From: Methylobacterium sp. J-026
GTDB taxonomy: Bacteria > Pseudomonadota > Alphaproteobacteria > Rhizobiales > Beijerinckiaceae
Reading direction: 5' to 3'
Assembly: GCF_022829585.1 (NCBI RefSeq)
Contig: NZ_JAKSYC010000213.1
Coordinates: 1-64,000, forward strand
DNA: 64,000 nucleotides
The position numbers were made by a program, and so were the translations under genes. Positions 33,056 through 42,953 of the stretch are shown here, piece after piece. Every line of letters begins with the position of its first letter. Position 1 is the stretch's first letter. The notes beneath the pieces are model-generated. The model searched no databases. It was not told the DNA's origin and worked only from the letters and a program-made list of their open reading frames with translations.

Positions 33056-33989
33056 GACATCCGTGGGCGAGCCCCCGGTCGACCGCCTCGCCATCGTCGG
33101 GCTCGGCCTGATCGGATCCTCGATCGCCCGGGCGGCGCGGCGCTACGGCCTCGCCCGCACGATCGTGGCCGTCGACCGCGACGCGGCCGTGCGCGCCCGG
33201 GTGGCCGAGCTCGGCATCGCCGACCTGGTGACAGGCGACCCGCAGGAGGGCGCGGCCGGCACCGATCTCGTGATCCTGTGCGTGCCGGTGGGCGCCATCG
33301 GGGCGGCGGCGGCCGAGATGGCGCCGTACCTGAAGCCCGGCGCGATCGTGTCGGATGTCGGCTCGGTCAAGGGCGCCGTGGTGGCGGCGATCCGGCCGCA
33401 CCTGCCCGAGGGCGTCGCCCTAGTGCCCGGCCACCCGATCGCCGGGACCGAGTTCTCGGGGCCGGATGCCGGCTTCGCGACCCTGTTCCAGAACCGCTGG
33501 TGCATCCTCACGCCCCCGAAGGGCACGGATCCGGCCGCGGTGGAGCGGGTCCGGGCCCTGTGGGCGGGCATGGGCGCCAATGTCGAGACCATGAGCGCCG
33601 AGCACCACGACCACGTGCTGGCGATCACCAGCCACCTGCCGCACCTGATCGCCTACAACATCGTCGGCACCGCCGCGGACCTGGAAGAGGCAACGCAATC
33701 CGAGGTGATCAAGTTCTCGGCGAGCGGATTCCGCGACTTCACCCGCATCGCCGCCTCGGACCCGACCATGTGGCGCGACATCTTCCTCAACAACCGCGAG
33801 GCGGTGCTGGAGATGCTCGGCCGGTTCAATGAGGACCTGTCGGCACTCGCCAAGGCGGTGCGCTGGGGCGACGGCGACGCGCTGCACGCGATGTTCACCC
33901 GCACCCGGGCGATCCGGCGCAGCATCGTGGCCCAGGGCCAGGAGACCGCCGCGCCCGATTTCGGCCGGCCGCGCCCGCCGGAGGCGTAG
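33048..33989 (+). CDS. tyrC: Prephenate/arogenate dehydrogenase
   Basis: A 313-residue NAD-dependent dehydrogenase. The Rossmann motif is [16 protein letters not shown]. The region [26 protein letters not shown] and later [17 protein letters not shown] are typical of TyrA/TyrC. It oxidises prephenate or arogenate toward tyrosine; the substrate cannot be decided from sequence. Start GTG 33048 overlaps the hisC end by 8 bases. Length is that of cyclohexadienyl dehydrogenases. Confidence 0.93.
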   Translation: MPETSVGEPPVDRLAIVGLGLIGSSIARAARRYGLARTIVAVDRDAAVRARVAELGIADLVTGDPQEGAAGTDLVILCVPVGAIGAAAAEMAPYLKPGAIVSDVGSVKGAVVAAIRPHLPEGVALVPGHPIAGTEFSGPDAGFATLFQNRWCILTPPKGTDPAAVERVRALWAGMGANVETMSAEHHDHVLAITSHLPHLIAYNIVGTAADLEEATQSEVIKFSASGFRDFTRIAASDPTMWRDIFLNNREAVLEMLGRFNEDLSALAKAVRWGDGDALHAMFTRTRAIRRSIVAQGQETAAPDFGRPRPPEA

Positions 33990-33996
33990 GTCGGGA

Positions 33997-34713
33997 TTAT
34001 GCCGGCGGCTGGTTCACCAGCACCGGCTCCGGCGTCGTCCGCTCCGGAAACAGCTGCTTCAGCGCGTCGAGCTTCGGCGCGTCGTTGACGGCGATGTAGG
34101 GGTGGCCCGGATGCTGGGCCATGAAGTCCTGGTGGTAGCCTTCCGCCGGGTAGAAGGCCGCCCCCGGCTCGATCCGGGTGGCGATCGGCTTTGCATAGGC
34201 CTTGGCCGCGTCGAGCTGGGCGATATAGGCCCGCGCCACCCGCGCCTGCCCGGGATCCTGCGGGAACAGCGCCGAGCGATATTGCCGCCCGCTATCGGGG
34301 CCCTGGCGGTCGACCTGGGTCGGGTCGAGGGCCACCGAGAAGAAGATCCGCAACAGCTCGTCGTAGCGGATCAAAGCCGGATCGTAGGTGACCGCCACCG
34401 CCTCGGCGTGGGCGGTACCGCCGCCGCTCACCGTCCGGTAATCGGCGTCCGCGCGGGTGCCCCCGGCATAGCCCGAGACCGCCTGGCTGACCCCGCGCAC
34501 GTGCTGGAACACCCCCTGCACGCCCCAGAAGCAGCCGCCCGCGAACACCGCGACCCGCTGGCCGGGCGCCTCGCTTGAAACGGTCGCGGCCTCGGGCAGG
34601 CGCCGCGGCGCCTCCTCGGCGAAGGCGGCCAGGCGCGGCAGCAGCAGCGCCCCGGCGAGGCCGAGCCCGAGGGCCGCCCCGACGAGCGGGCGGATCGTGT
34701 TGCGAAGAGCCAT
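33997..34713 (-). CDS. msrA: Exported peptide methionine sulfoxide reductase A
   Basis: A 238-residue enzyme that repairs oxidised methionine. The catalytic Cys61 is in FAGGCFWGVQGVFQHV; the motif YRTVSGGGTAHAEAV and EGYHQDFMAQHPGHPYI are typical of MsrA. The N-terminus (LVGAALGLGLAGALLLPRLA) is a signal or anchor, so it acts outside the cytoplasm, probably in the periplasm. GGAGGAC precedes the ATG. It is convergent with tyrC, 7 bases apart. Confidence 0.94.
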   Translation of the reverse strand: MALRNTIRPLVGAALGLGLAGALLLPRLAAFAEEAPRRLPEAATVSSEAPGQRVAVFAGGCFWGVQGVFQHVRGVSQAVSGYAGGTRADADYRTVSGGGTAHAEAVAVTYDPALIRYDELLRIFFSVALDPTQVDRQGPDSGRQYRSALFPQDPGQARVARAYIAQLDAAKAYAKPIATRIEPGAAFYPAEGYHQDFMAQHPGHPYIAVNDAPKLDALKQLFPERTTPEPVLVNQPPA

Positions 34714-34871
34714 GACTGTCCTCCTGCAAGATACGCGTGCCTTGCTGTACCAGACTTTTCGCTGTTCAGATCGGACGGGTTACGCGGTCCGCGACCGCGC
34801 TTGGCCCCTGGCCAGCCTCAGCGACACGGCCGTCTTGCAGGTCGCAGCCGCGCAGAGCTGGAGACGGATCG

Positions 34872-35201
34872 ATGATGACCGAACCGAAGACGACCTATCG
34901 CAGTGACGCGCTCCGGTCGGCGCACCGGATCGCCCAGGATCTTCACGCCGCCGGGGCGATCGACAAGGCGACGATGCGCCGGTTCGACGTATCGTGCCTG
35001 ACGCCGGTCGAGGACCTCAAGCCGGAGGCGATTCGCGCCATCCGCGAGGCGGCGCAGATGAGCCAGGCGATCTTCGCCATGGCCCTCAACGTGACCACGT
35101 CGCTCGTCAGCAAATGGGAGCGGGGCGAGAAGAAGCCCGGCGGCCCGTCGCTTAAGCTGCTCGCCCTCGCCAACCGGAAGGGCATCGACGCCATCCTGTA
35201 G
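34872..35201 (+). CDS. XRE-family regulator, HigA-antitoxin-like
   Basis: A 109-residue protein. The C-terminal half is a helix-turn-helix of the XRE type: LKPEAIRAIREAAQMSQAIFAMALNVTTSLVSKWERGEKKPGG, then LKLLALANRKGIDAIL. The layout, with a short N-terminal extension and LTPVEDLKPEAIRAIRE, is that of HigA-like antitoxins encoded after their toxin. No HigB/RelE-type gene is seen in the 158 bases upstream or elsewhere nearby, so it looks like an orphan. ATG 34872 or 34875, after GGAGACGG. Confidence 0.8.
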   Translation: MMTEPKTTYRSDALRSAHRIAQDLHAAGAIDKATMRRFDVSCLTPVEDLKPEAIRAIREAAQMSQAIFAMALNVTTSLVSKWERGEKKPGGPSLKLLALANRKGIDAIL

Positions 35202-35341
35202 GATCGCCGTGCCGCGGGATCGATTCGGGACAGCCCGACCCGTTTCCGAAGCCCGCGCGGGCGGGACGCCGCATTGCGGCCGCGCCCGCATGGGTCTAGG
35301 CACCCGGCAAAGCATCGGCCCTCGCGCGCAGGATCCGTACC

Positions 35342-36583
35342 GTGACCATCGCCCCCGAGCCCAACTCCCTCCGCACCGGCCCCGACGAGCGCGGCCGCTT
35401 CGGCATCTTCGGCGGCCGGTTCGTTGCCGAGACGCTGATGCCGCTGATCCTCGAGCTGGAGGCGGCCTACGAGGCGGCGAAGATCGACCCGGCCTTCGCC
35501 GCCGACATGGCGAGCTACGGCACCCACTATATTGGCCGGCCGAGCCCGCTCTACTACGCCGAGCGCCTGACCGAGCACCTGCGCGCCAAGGCGCCGGCGG
35601 GGCAGGGCGCCAAGGTCTATTTCAAGCGCGAGGAGCTGAACCATACCGGCTCCCACAAGGTGAACAACGTGCTGGGCCAGATCCTGCTGGCCCGCCGCAT
35701 GGGCAAGCCGCGGATCATCGCCGAGACCGGGGCCGGCCAGCACGGCGTCGCCACCGCGACGCTCTGCGCGCGCTTCGGCCTCAAGTGCGTGGTCTACATG
35801 GGCGCGGTCGATGTCGCCCGGCAGGCGCCCAACGTCTTCCGGATGAAGATGCTCGGCGCCGAGGTGATCCCGGTGGAATCCGGCACCCGGACCCTCAAGG
35901 ACGCGATGAACGAGGCCCTGCGCGACTGGGTCACCAACGTCGCCGACACGTTCTACTGCATCGGCACGGTCGCCGGCCCGCACCCGTATCCGGCGATGGT
36001 CCGCGACTTCCAGTCGGTGATCGGCCGCGAGACCCGAGAACAGATGCTCGCCCAGGAGGGCCGCCTCCCCGATTCGCTGGTCGCCTGCATCGGCGGCGGC
36101 TCCAACGCCATGGGGTTGTTCCACCCGTTCCTGGACGACCGCGAGGTCGAGATCTTCGGGGTCGAGGCGGCCGGCCACGGGGTCCATTCCGGCCTGCACG
36201 CGGCCTCGCTCACCGGCGGCAAGCCCGGGGTGCTGCACGGCAACCGCACCTACCTGCTGATGGATGCTGACGGGCAGATCTCCGACGCGCACTCGATCTC
36301 GGCCGGGCTCGACTATCCCGGCATCGGCCCGGAGCACGCGTGGCTGCACGAGTCGGGGCGCGTCACCTACGTCTCGGCGACGGATACCGAAGCCCTCGCG
36401 GCGTTCAAGCTCTGCTCGATGCTGGAGGGCATCATCCCGGCCCTGGAACCCGCCCACGCGCTGGCCCGGGTGCTGGATCTGGCGCCGCAACGCCCGACCG
36501 ACCACCTGATGGTGATCAATCTCTGCGGCCGCGGAGACAAAGACATCCCGCAGGTTGCGGAGATTTTCGGGACGAAGCTCTGA
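35342..36583 (+). CDS. trpB: Tryptophan synthase beta chain
   Basis: A 413-residue PLP enzyme converting indole and serine to tryptophan. PLP lysine is Lys106 in [13 protein letters not shown]. The phosphate-binding loop [13 protein letters not shown] and the conserved [16 protein letters not shown] are present. Length is normal for TrpB1. The start is GTG 35342. No trpA follows within the window: the next gene is on the other strand. So the usual trpB-trpA coupling is not visible here. Confidence 0.96.
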   Translation: MTIAPEPNSLRTGPDERGRFGIFGGRFVAETLMPLILELEAAYEAAKIDPAFAADMASYGTHYIGRPSPLYYAERLTEHLRAKAPAGQGAKVYFKREELNHTGSHKVNNVLGQILLARRMGKPRIIAETGAGQHGVATATLCARFGLKCVVYMGAVDVARQAPNVFRMKMLGAEVIPVESGTRTLKDAMNEALRDWVTNVADTFYCIGTVAGPHPYPAMVRDFQSVIGRETREQMLAQEGRLPDSLVACIGGGSNAMGLFHPFLDDREVEIFGVEAAGHGVHSGLHAASLTGGKPGVLHGNRTYLLMDADGQISDAHSISAGLDYPGIGPEHAWLHESGRVTYVSATDTEALAAFKLCSMLEGIIPALEPAHALARVLDLAPQRPTDHLMVINLCGRGDKDIPQVAEIFGTKL

Positions 36584-36778
36584 GGGCGGACCGGCTCGGC
36601 CCTCGGCCCGGATCCCGGCCGCCGAATCGTCGGCGTTCTGCCGGCTCGACGGCGTCTCATCCGTCCAGGATCGTGCGGTCGATCTCGATCCCTTATCCCG
36701 CGGCCTTCGAAACGAAGCGCGGGTCATGGGCGCCCGACCGTTGCGCCCGCGCGTTCGATGGCGCGGGCGGCCCCCGCC

Positions 36779-37330
36779 TCACCGCACCGTCACCTGATCC
36801 TTGATCCGGTCGTAGAGCGCCCGGCTGAGCACACGCTTCGACAGAAGCTGATCCACCGACGCATAGGGGCGCTTGGCGGCGATCGCCCGGCCGATGGCCC
36901 CGCCGCCGCGCAGACGGTTCAGGTCCGCCACCGGGGCGGTGTTCAGGTCGACCACCGCCAGGGCCCGGGGGCCGGCGCTGTCCTCCGCCCGGTCGACCTC
37001 CGCCTGGCCCGCCGTCTCCTGCGCCTGGGCTTGCACGCCCGGTGGCGTGGCTGGATCCACCGGGGGGAAGGCGAGGGCGTCGGACGGTAACCGGCTCGGA
37101 CCGGCGGGGATCGGGACGGTCCGGGGCGCGGCGGGCGGCTCCCGGGCGGGCTCGGCCGCCGCGGGCGGGGCCGGGGGTGGCGTCGGCACGGCCGGCGACT
37201 CGGCCATCGGCGCGGGCGCGGTCATCGGAGCGGGCTCCGGGCTCGGCAGCAGGAACTGCACCACCGCCGCGAGCACACCGGCAATGATGAGTAACACCGA
37301 AATTCTGAGGATCGCAGGACCGCTGAGCAC
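36779..37330 (-). CDS. ComEA-like helix-hairpin-helix membrane protein
   Basis: A 183-residue protein with one N-terminal transmembrane segment (LRISVLLIIAGVLAAVVQFL), a Pro/Ala-rich linker of about 70 residues, and a C-terminal helix-hairpin-helix domain (VVDLNTAPVADLNRLRGGGAIGRAIAAKRPYASVDQLL). The HhH pattern LNTA...L..L.G.G...A..I...RPY matches ComEA-type DNA-binding proteins. The linker would let the DNA-binding head reach across the periplasm. Role in DNA uptake is inference. It is divergent from the ABC transporter gene. Confidence 0.8.
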   Translation of the reverse strand: MLSGPAILRISVLLIIAGVLAAVVQFLLPSPEPAPMTAPAPMAESPAVPTPPPAPPAAAEPAREPPAAPRTVPIPAGPSRLPSDALAFPPVDPATPPGVQAQAQETAGQAEVDRAEDSAGPRALAVVDLNTAPVADLNRLRGGGAIGRAIAAKRPYASVDQLLSKRVLSRALYDRIKDQVTVR

Positions 37331-37431
37331 GCACCACTCGACAAGGATTAAAACTATATGACGTTATCATTTACGCTGTCCTTACCGGTCATCCAACCGG
37401 GCTCCGCTGTCCGGCGCGAAATCAGCCGGGG

Positions 37432-39288
37432 ATGACCGAGCGGACTCCGCCCCCGGGTGAGCGCCTCGGCGAGCGCTTCGGTGCCCTGCGCTACCTGCCC
37501 ACCCTGTTCCGGGAGATCGCCGCGGCGAGCCCGCGCCTGCTCGCGGCGAGCCTGTCCCTGCGCCTCGTGGCGGCCTGCCTGCCGGTGGTGAGCCTGTACC
37601 TCGCCAAGCTGATCCTCGACGGGATCGTGGCCGAGCACGCGCGCCCGGCGCCGGAGGGCGGCCTCGCCGCATGGCTGGCCGATCCCGGACGGGTGCGGCT
37701 CGCCGGGCTGGTGGCGGCCGAGTTCGGCCTTGCCCTGGCCTCGGACCTCACCGGACGCCTCGCCAACCTCACCGAGACCCTGATCGGCGACCTCTACGCC
37801 AACGCGGCCTCCCTGCGGCTGATGACGCATGCCGCCGCCCTCGACCTCGCGCAGTTCGAGGACAGCGCCCAGCAGGACCGGCTGGAGCGGGCGCGCCGAC
37901 AGGTCAGCGGCCGCACGGGCCTGGTCGGCACGCTGTTCGGCCAGCTGCAGGCGCTCGTCACCCTCGCCACCTTGGCGGCCGGGGTGGCGGCCTTCACGCC
38001 CTGGCTGGTGGTTCTGATCGCCGCCGCCCTGGTGCCGGCGGTCCTCAACGAGTGGCACTTCACCAAGGCCGGCTACCGCCTCGCCTGGATCCGCAGCCCG
38101 GAGCGGCGACGGATCGACTATCTGCGCTACCTCGGTGCCAGCGTCGAGACCGCCAAGGAGATCAAGCTCTTCGGCCTCTCGGACTACATCACCGGCCTCT
38201 ACGCGGTGCTGGCGCGCCGGCTGCTCGCCGACAACCGCGGCCTCGCCGCCGCCCGGGCCGGCTGGGGCTTCGCCTTCGCGAGCCTGGGGACGCTGGCCTA
38301 CTACGCCGCCTACGCGGTGATCGTCTGGCGGACGGTGGCGGGCGCGTTCTCGGTGGGCGATCTCGCCTTCCTGGCCGGCGCCTTCCAGCGCCTGCGCGGC
38401 GGCCTGGAGGGACTGCTCCTCGGCTTCACCCAGATCACCGGACAGGCACAGTACCTCGACGATTTCTTCTCCTTCTTCGCGATCCGGCCGCAGATCCGCT
38501 CGCCCGCGCAGCCCGTGCCGGTGCCGAGCCCGATCCGGGAGGGACTGGTCTTCGAGGATGTCGGCTATCGCTATCCCGGCACCGAGACCTGGGCCCTGCG
38601 CGGCCTGTCCTTCGCGGTGCGGGCCGGCGAGACCGTGGCGCTGGTCGGCGGCAACGGCGCCGGCAAGACCACAATCGTCAAGCTGATGACCCGTCTCTAC
38701 GATCCGCACGAGGGCCGCGTGCTCCTCGATGGGCTGCCCCTCGCCGCCTACGACCTCGACGCCCTGCGGGGGCGGATCGGGGCGATCTTCCAGGACTTCG
38801 TCCGCTTCGACCTCACCGCCGGCGAGAACGTCGCGGTCGGCCGGATCGAGGCCGCCGCAGAGGCGGACCGGATCGCCGCGGCGGCCGCGCGGGGGCTCGC
38901 GGCCCCGGTGATCGAGCGCCTGCCCGAGGGCTACGCCCAGCCGCTGGGCAAGCGCTTCGCCGGGGGCCTCGACCTCTCCGGGGGCGAGTGGCAGAAGATC
39001 GCCCTGTCCCGGGCCTACATGCGCGAGGCGGAGATCCTGATCCTCGACGAACCGACCGCCGCCCTCGACGCCCGGGCCGAGTACGATGTCTTCGCCCGGT
39101 TCCGCGACCTCTCGGCCGGCCGCACGACGGTGCTGATCTCGCACCGCTTCTCCACCGTGCGCATGGCCGACCGCATCCTGGTGCTGGAGGGCGGCCGGAT
39201 GCTGGAGGAGGGCAGCCACGCGGCTTTGATGGCGCGGGGCGGCCGCTACGCCGAGTTGTTCACCCTGCAGGCGGAGGGCTACCGGTGA
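37432..39288 (+). CDS. ABC transporter, fused permease and ATPase
   Basis: A 618-residue half-transporter of the exporter type. The N-terminal 320 residues hold about six membrane helices. The nucleotide-binding domain follows: Walker A GGNGAGKTTIVKL, Q-loop FQDFVRFDLT, signature DLSGGEWQKIALS, Walker B ILILDEPTAALDA and H-loop ISHRFSTVRMA. All ATPase motifs are intact, so it should work as a homodimer or with a partner. Substrate is not readable. It is followed 61 bases on by eipB. Confidence 0.93.
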   Translation: MTERTPPPGERLGERFGALRYLPTLFREIAAASPRLLAASLSLRLVAACLPVVSLYLAKLILDGIVAEHARPAPEGGLAAWLADPGRVRLAGLVAAEFGLALASDLTGRLANLTETLIGDLYANAASLRLMTHAAALDLAQFEDSAQQDRLERARRQVSGRTGLVGTLFGQLQALVTLATLAAGVAAFTPWLVVLIAAALVPAVLNEWHFTKAGYRLAWIRSPERRRIDYLRYLGASVETAKEIKLFGLSDYITGLYAVLARRLLADNRGLAAARAGWGFAFASLGTLAYYAAYAVIVWRTVAGAFSVGDLAFLAGAFQRLRGGLEGLLLGFTQITGQAQYLDDFFSFFAIRPQIRSPAQPVPVPSPIREGLVFEDVGYRYPGTETWALRGLSFAVRAGETVALVGGNGAGKTTIVKLMTRLYDPHEGRVLLDGLPLAAYDLDALRGRIGAIFQDFVRFDLTAGENVAVGRIEAAAEADRIAAAAARGLAAPVIERLPEGYAQPLGKRFAGGLDLSGGEWQKIALSRAYMREAEILILDEPTAALDARAEYDVFARFRDLSAGRTTVLISHRFSTVRMADRILVLEGGRMLEEGSHAALMARGGRYAELFTLQAEGYR

Positions 39289-39349
39289 TCGCGAGGATTG
39301 CCCGATCCCGCAAGCCTGCTATCTGCGGCGGACTGAACCGAGGTCATCC

Positions 39350-40261
39350 ATGCGCCTGCGCCTCTCCCGTCTCCTGACGGCCGGCCTTCTCGTCTCCGCC
39401 TGGGGCGCGCAGGCGGCCCCGCCCGCCGCGCCGGATCCGGAGGCCAAGCCGGCGACCCCGTCACCCGCGCCCGGGATCGTGCTCGCCAACCACCGGGCGG
39501 TCTACGACCTGTCGCTCGCCGAGGGCGGCGGCAGCCGCGCGGTCGAGAGCGCCCGCGGCCGCATCGTCATCGACTTCCGCGGCGATGCCTGCCGCGGCTA
39601 CACGATGCTGACCCGGCAGGTCACGGAACTGTCCTCCGGCGAGACCGGGGCGCGCCTGTCCGACATGCGCAGCACCACCTTCGAGGGCGGGCAGGGCCGC
39701 GAGTTCCGGTTCAAGACGACGACGCTCACCAACAACCAGCCCGCCGCCCCGGTGGACGGGACCGCCTCCGAGCAGGGCGATTCGGTCACGGTGAAGCTGA
39801 AGGGCGCCCCGAAGCCGTTCACCGTGGACGGGCCGGTGCTGTTCCCGAGCGAGCACATGCGCCGCCTGATCGAGGCCGCGCGGGCGGGCCAGGCGACCCT
39901 GTCGGTCAAGGTCTTCGACGGCTCCGACGACGGCAGGAAGATCTATGACACCTTCGCGGTGATCGGCCACACGGAGACGGGTCCGGCGCCGGCCGCCGGC
40001 ACCGCCCGGGACAAGCCCCTGCGCGCGGGCGCCCTCGCGGCCATGCCGCACTGGCCGGTGCGCCTGAGCTACTACACCGAGGGCGCCGGGGAGCGCACGC
40101 CGATCTACACCCTCGGCTTCGACCTCTACGAGAACGGCGTCAGCGGCGCCCTCAAGCTCGATTACGGCGACTTCGCCATTCTGGGCGACATGACCGCCCT
40201 GGACATCGATGCCGCAGCGGGGCGGGGCGACAAGGAGACGGGGAAGGGCTGCACGCCCTGA
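39350..40261 (+). CDS. eipB: EipB/DUF1849 cell envelope integrity protein
   Basis: A 303-residue periplasmic protein with signal peptide (MRLRLSRLLTAGLLVSAWGA, cleavage near AQA). Matches to EipB include VLANHRAVYDLSLAEG, GRIVIDFRGDACRGYTMLTRQVTE, then ALPEFVSEYYTEGAGERTPIYTLGFDLYENGVS-like sequence at 225-260. The two cysteines, Cys81 and Cys301 near the C-terminus, are where EipB forms a disulphide. EipB forms a spiral beta structure and is needed for envelope integrity in Brucella. Family assignment rests on recall. Confidence 0.85.
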   Translation: MRLRLSRLLTAGLLVSAWGAQAAPPAAPDPEAKPATPSPAPGIVLANHRAVYDLSLAEGGGSRAVESARGRIVIDFRGDACRGYTMLTRQVTELSSGETGARLSDMRSTTFEGGQGREFRFKTTTLTNNQPAAPVDGTASEQGDSVTVKLKGAPKPFTVDGPVLFPSEHMRRLIEAARAGQATLSVKVFDGSDDGRKIYDTFAVIGHTETGPAPAAGTARDKPLRAGALAAMPHWPVRLSYYTEGAGERTPIYTLGFDLYENGVSGALKLDYGDFAILGDMTALDIDAAAGRGDKETGKGCTP

Positions 40262-40418
40262 GGGCCCACCCGCGCCAATGAGGCGCGCGCGATCCCGGAC
40301 AGGTGCGGCGGAGCGGAACCTGATCCGGGACCGCGCGGCGACAGTAGCGCCGTCCGAGCGGACGCCGCGCGTCTCCCTGCGCCCGGGAGAGAGCGGCCTC
40401 CGGACGAGCAAACGCGCC

Positions 40419-40715
40419 TCACGCCCATTCGTCGTCGGGCCGCGGCGACAGCCGGTGCCAGGCCGCGGCGATCCGCTCCGGCTTGACGCCCAGCGCCCCC
40501 GCGCAGGCGAGGAGGACGTTCTCGTCGCCCATCACGTGGTCGAGGACGCCCACCAGGAAGCTCGGCTCCCGGACGCTTGCCCGCACGGTGTCGAGGTCGA
40601 GCCCGGTCGCCGCCAGGAACGGCAGGAGGCGGTCTTCCTCCCCCGTGATCCACAGCAGAACGTCGAGGGCGAGCCGCTCGGCGGCCTCATCCCCTTGAAG
40701 AGGTTTGCCATTCAT
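40419..40715 (-). CDS. DUF3572-family protein (98 aa)
   Basis: A 98-residue soluble helical protein: [32 protein letters not shown], then [40 protein letters not shown]. This pattern (WI/L..D...L..FL..TGL and VLDHL..DE..L..F) is diagnostic of DUF3572. It sits immediately upstream of and divergent from divK, a position conserved in Rhizobiales. Function unknown. Start ATG 40715 (or 40721). Confidence 0.85.
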   Translation of the reverse strand: MNGKPLQGDEAAERLALDVLLWITGEEDRLLPFLAATGLDLDTVRASVREPSFLVGVLDHVMGDENVLLACAGALGVKPERIAAAWHRLSPRPDDEWA

Positions 40716-40795
40716 CAACATGTGAACGCTACAAAGGTGATGGAGGGGCTTCACCGCCCGCTAATCATGATCGGCGCGCACCGGGACAACGGATC

Positions 40796-41167
40796 ATGAA
40801 GAAGACGGTGCTGATCGTCGAGGACAACGAGTTGAACATGAAGCTGTTCAACGACCTCCTTGAGGCGAACGGCTACGCGACCCTGAAGACCGCCCACGGC
40901 ATCGAGGCGATCGAGCTGGCGCGCGCCCACCATCCCGATCTGATCCTGATGGACATCCAGCTCCCGGAGGTCTCGGGACTCGAAGTGACCAAGTGGCTCA
41001 AGGAGGACGACGACCTCAAGGGGATCCCGGTCATCGCCATCACGGCCTTCGCCATGAAGGGCGACGAGGAGCGGATCCGCGAGGGCGGCTGCGAGGCCTA
41101 CCTGTCGAAGCCGATCTCGGTCGCGAAGTTTTTGGCAACGGTTCGCGCGTATCTTGAGCCCCGGTGA
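40796..41167 (+). CDS. divK: Single-domain response regulator DivK
   Basis: A 123-residue stand-alone receiver. Phosphoacceptor Asp53 is in [16 protein letters not shown], Thr/Lys switch residues in AITAFAMKG and [11 protein letters not shown]. Sequence and length are those of DivK, which controls cell-cycle kinases PleC, DivJ and CckA by interaction. It is followed 137 bases on by pleD, the same order as in Caulobacter. This makes the assignment firm. Confidence 0.96.
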   Translation: MKKTVLIVEDNELNMKLFNDLLEANGYATLKTAHGIEAIELARAHHPDLILMDIQLPEVSGLEVTKWLKEDDDLKGIPVIAITAFAMKGDEERIREGGCEAYLSKPISVAKFLATVRAYLEPR

Positions 41168-41304
41168 TCCCGGAGGGGCGCGCCGTTGAGGTCGTCACCC
41201 GGCCGCGCCGAGCCGGATGACGGCTTCGCCCGTCTGTCTCGATGCGCGGCCTCGCGCCGATCCGCCCGGCTCCGGGCCGCACCGCCGCGTGTCAGCGAGG
41301 AACC

Positions 41305-42678
41305 ATGTCGGCCCGCGTCCTGATCGTCGACGACCTGTTCCCCAACGTGAAGCTTCTGGAGACGAAGCTCGGGCTGGAATATTTCGACACGCTCGCCGCC
41401 ATGAACGGCCGCGACGCCATCGCGATCTGCGAGAAGGGCCTGTGCGACCTCGTCCTGCTCGACGCGATGATGCCGGGCCTGGACGGGTTCGAGGTCTGCC
41501 GCCACCTCAAGAGCAACCCGGTCACCGCCCACATCCCGGTGGTGATGGTGACGGCCCTCGACCAGCCCTCGGACCGCCTGCGCGGCCTCGACGCGGGCGC
41601 CGACGATTTCCTGACCAAGCCGGTGGACGACACCGCCCTGTTCACCCGGGTGCGCAGCCTGATCCGGCTGAAGGCGGTCACCGACGAGTTGCGCCAGCGG
41701 GCCCTGGCCTCCCGCGAGTTCGGGATCGGCGATCCCCTGGCGCTGGCCGCCGCCGAGACCGGCCTCGACGCCCGCATCCTGCTGATCGAGGACCGCCCCG
41801 GCTCGGCCGAGCGCCTGGCCGGGGCCCTGCGCCAGCACCACGCCGTCACGGTCGAGCCCGATCCGCAGGCGGCCCTGCGGATCGCGGCCGAGGGGCAGTT
41901 CGACCTCGCCCTGGTGAGCCTCGACCTCGACGGGTTCGATGGCCTGCGCCTGTGCAGCCAGCTCCGGTCGCTGGACCGGACCCGGGCGATGCCGCTGATC
42001 ATGCTGGCGGAGGCGCATGACCGCGCCCGGGTGGTGCGCGGGCTCGATTTCGGCGTGCACGATTTCCTGATGCGCCCGGTCGACCGCAACGAGCTGATGG
42101 CCCGGGCCCGCACCCAGGTGAAGCGCAAGCGCTTCACGGACGCGCTCCGGGGGGCCATGCAGGCCTCCCTGCAGATGGCCGTGACCGATGCGCTCACGGG
42201 CCTGCACAACCGGCGCTATCTCGACAACCACCTCGGCGCCCTGTTCGCCGACGCGTCCGCCCGGCGGCCGGCGCTGGCGGCGCTGATCCTCGACATCGAC
42301 CATTTCAAGGTCATCAACGACAGCTACGGCCACGAGGCCGGGGACGAGGTGCTGCGGGGCTTCGCCGAGCGGGTCCGCCAGCACACGCGGCCCGTCGACG
42401 TCGTGGCCCGCTACGGCGGCGAGGAGGTGGTGGTGATCCTGCCGGAGGCGGGCCTCGCCGAGGCGCAGATCATCGCCGAGCGCATCCGCGAGCGGGTCGA
42501 GGCCGTGCCGTTCCCGGTGCAGCGGGCGACCCGGTCGATCGCCGTGACGGTCTCGATCGGCGTCGCCGTGCGGCACGCCGAGGACACGGATCCCGGCGAC
42601 ATGCTGCGGCGCGCCGACCTCGCCCTCTACCGGGCCAAGGCGGCGGGACGGAACCGGGTGGAGCCGCAGGCGGCCTGA
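41305..42678 (+). CDS. pleD: Diguanylate cyclase response regulator PleD
   Basis: A 457-residue protein of three domains: receiver with Asp53 (LVLLDAMMPGLDG), a second receiver-like adaptor (about 155-275, LVSLDLDGFDGLRLC), and a GGDEF cyclase with the active-site motif GGEEVVVIL. An inhibitory I-site RxxD (RPVD) lies nine residues before it. It makes cyclic di-GMP and links cell-cycle state to surface attachment. The start ATG 41305 follows GCGAGGA. Gene order with divK agrees with Caulobacter. Confidence 0.96.
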   Translation: MSARVLIVDDLFPNVKLLETKLGLEYFDTLAAMNGRDAIAICEKGLCDLVLLDAMMPGLDGFEVCRHLKSNPVTAHIPVVMVTALDQPSDRLRGLDAGADDFLTKPVDDTALFTRVRSLIRLKAVTDELRQRALASREFGIGDPLALAAAETGLDARILLIEDRPGSAERLAGALRQHHAVTVEPDPQAALRIAAEGQFDLALVSLDLDGFDGLRLCSQLRSLDRTRAMPLIMLAEAHDRARVVRGLDFGVHDFLMRPVDRNELMARARTQVKRKRFTDALRGAMQASLQMAVTDALTGLHNRRYLDNHLGALFADASARRPALAALILDIDHFKVINDSYGHEAGDEVLRGFAERVRQHTRPVDVVARYGGEEVVVILPEAGLAEAQIIAERIRERVEAVPFPVQRATRSIAVTVSIGVAVRHAEDTDPGDMLRRADLALYRAKAAGRNRVEPQAA

Positions 42679-42684
42679 GCGGAC

Positions 42685-42894
42685 TCACCGGCGTAAGGTG
42701 AGGTTGCCCCGCGCAGGTCCGGGCGAAGACCCACAGGTCGCCCGCGCGATTCGGCTGATCAGGCGCAGGTCGGCCGGGAAGATGAGCCGCAACGTCGGCA
42801 TGCGCCACAGGACGCCGTGCCGAGCCATCCAGGGGCGGCGGAGGACCGGCGGTCCGGACGCGGCCAACACGCCGGTTGACACCACCTCCGCCAT
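42685..42894 (-). CDS. Possible small basic protein (69 aa)
   Basis: An open frame of 69 residues from ATG 42894 (or GTG 42903) reading [20 protein letters not shown] then [20 protein letters not shown]. The segment [20 protein letters not shown] looks protein-like, and the position, divergent from accA and convergent with pleD, is plausible. There is no clear ribosome-binding site, so this could be non-coding. Confidence 0.3.
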   Translation of the reverse strand: MAEVVSTGVLAASGPPVLRRPWMARHGVLWRMPTLRLIFPADLRLISRIARATCGSSPGPARGNLTLRR

Positions 42895-42953
42895 CGCCAA
42901 CACCTCGCGCCCGCCGCCCCCTGCGCGGCGGACCCGGGAAGACCTGTGACACG

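Noticed and set aside
34714..34871. Toxin gene partner for the HigA-like regulator
   Set aside because: The short open frames in this gap do not resemble HigB or RelE, and no ribosome-binding site was seen.
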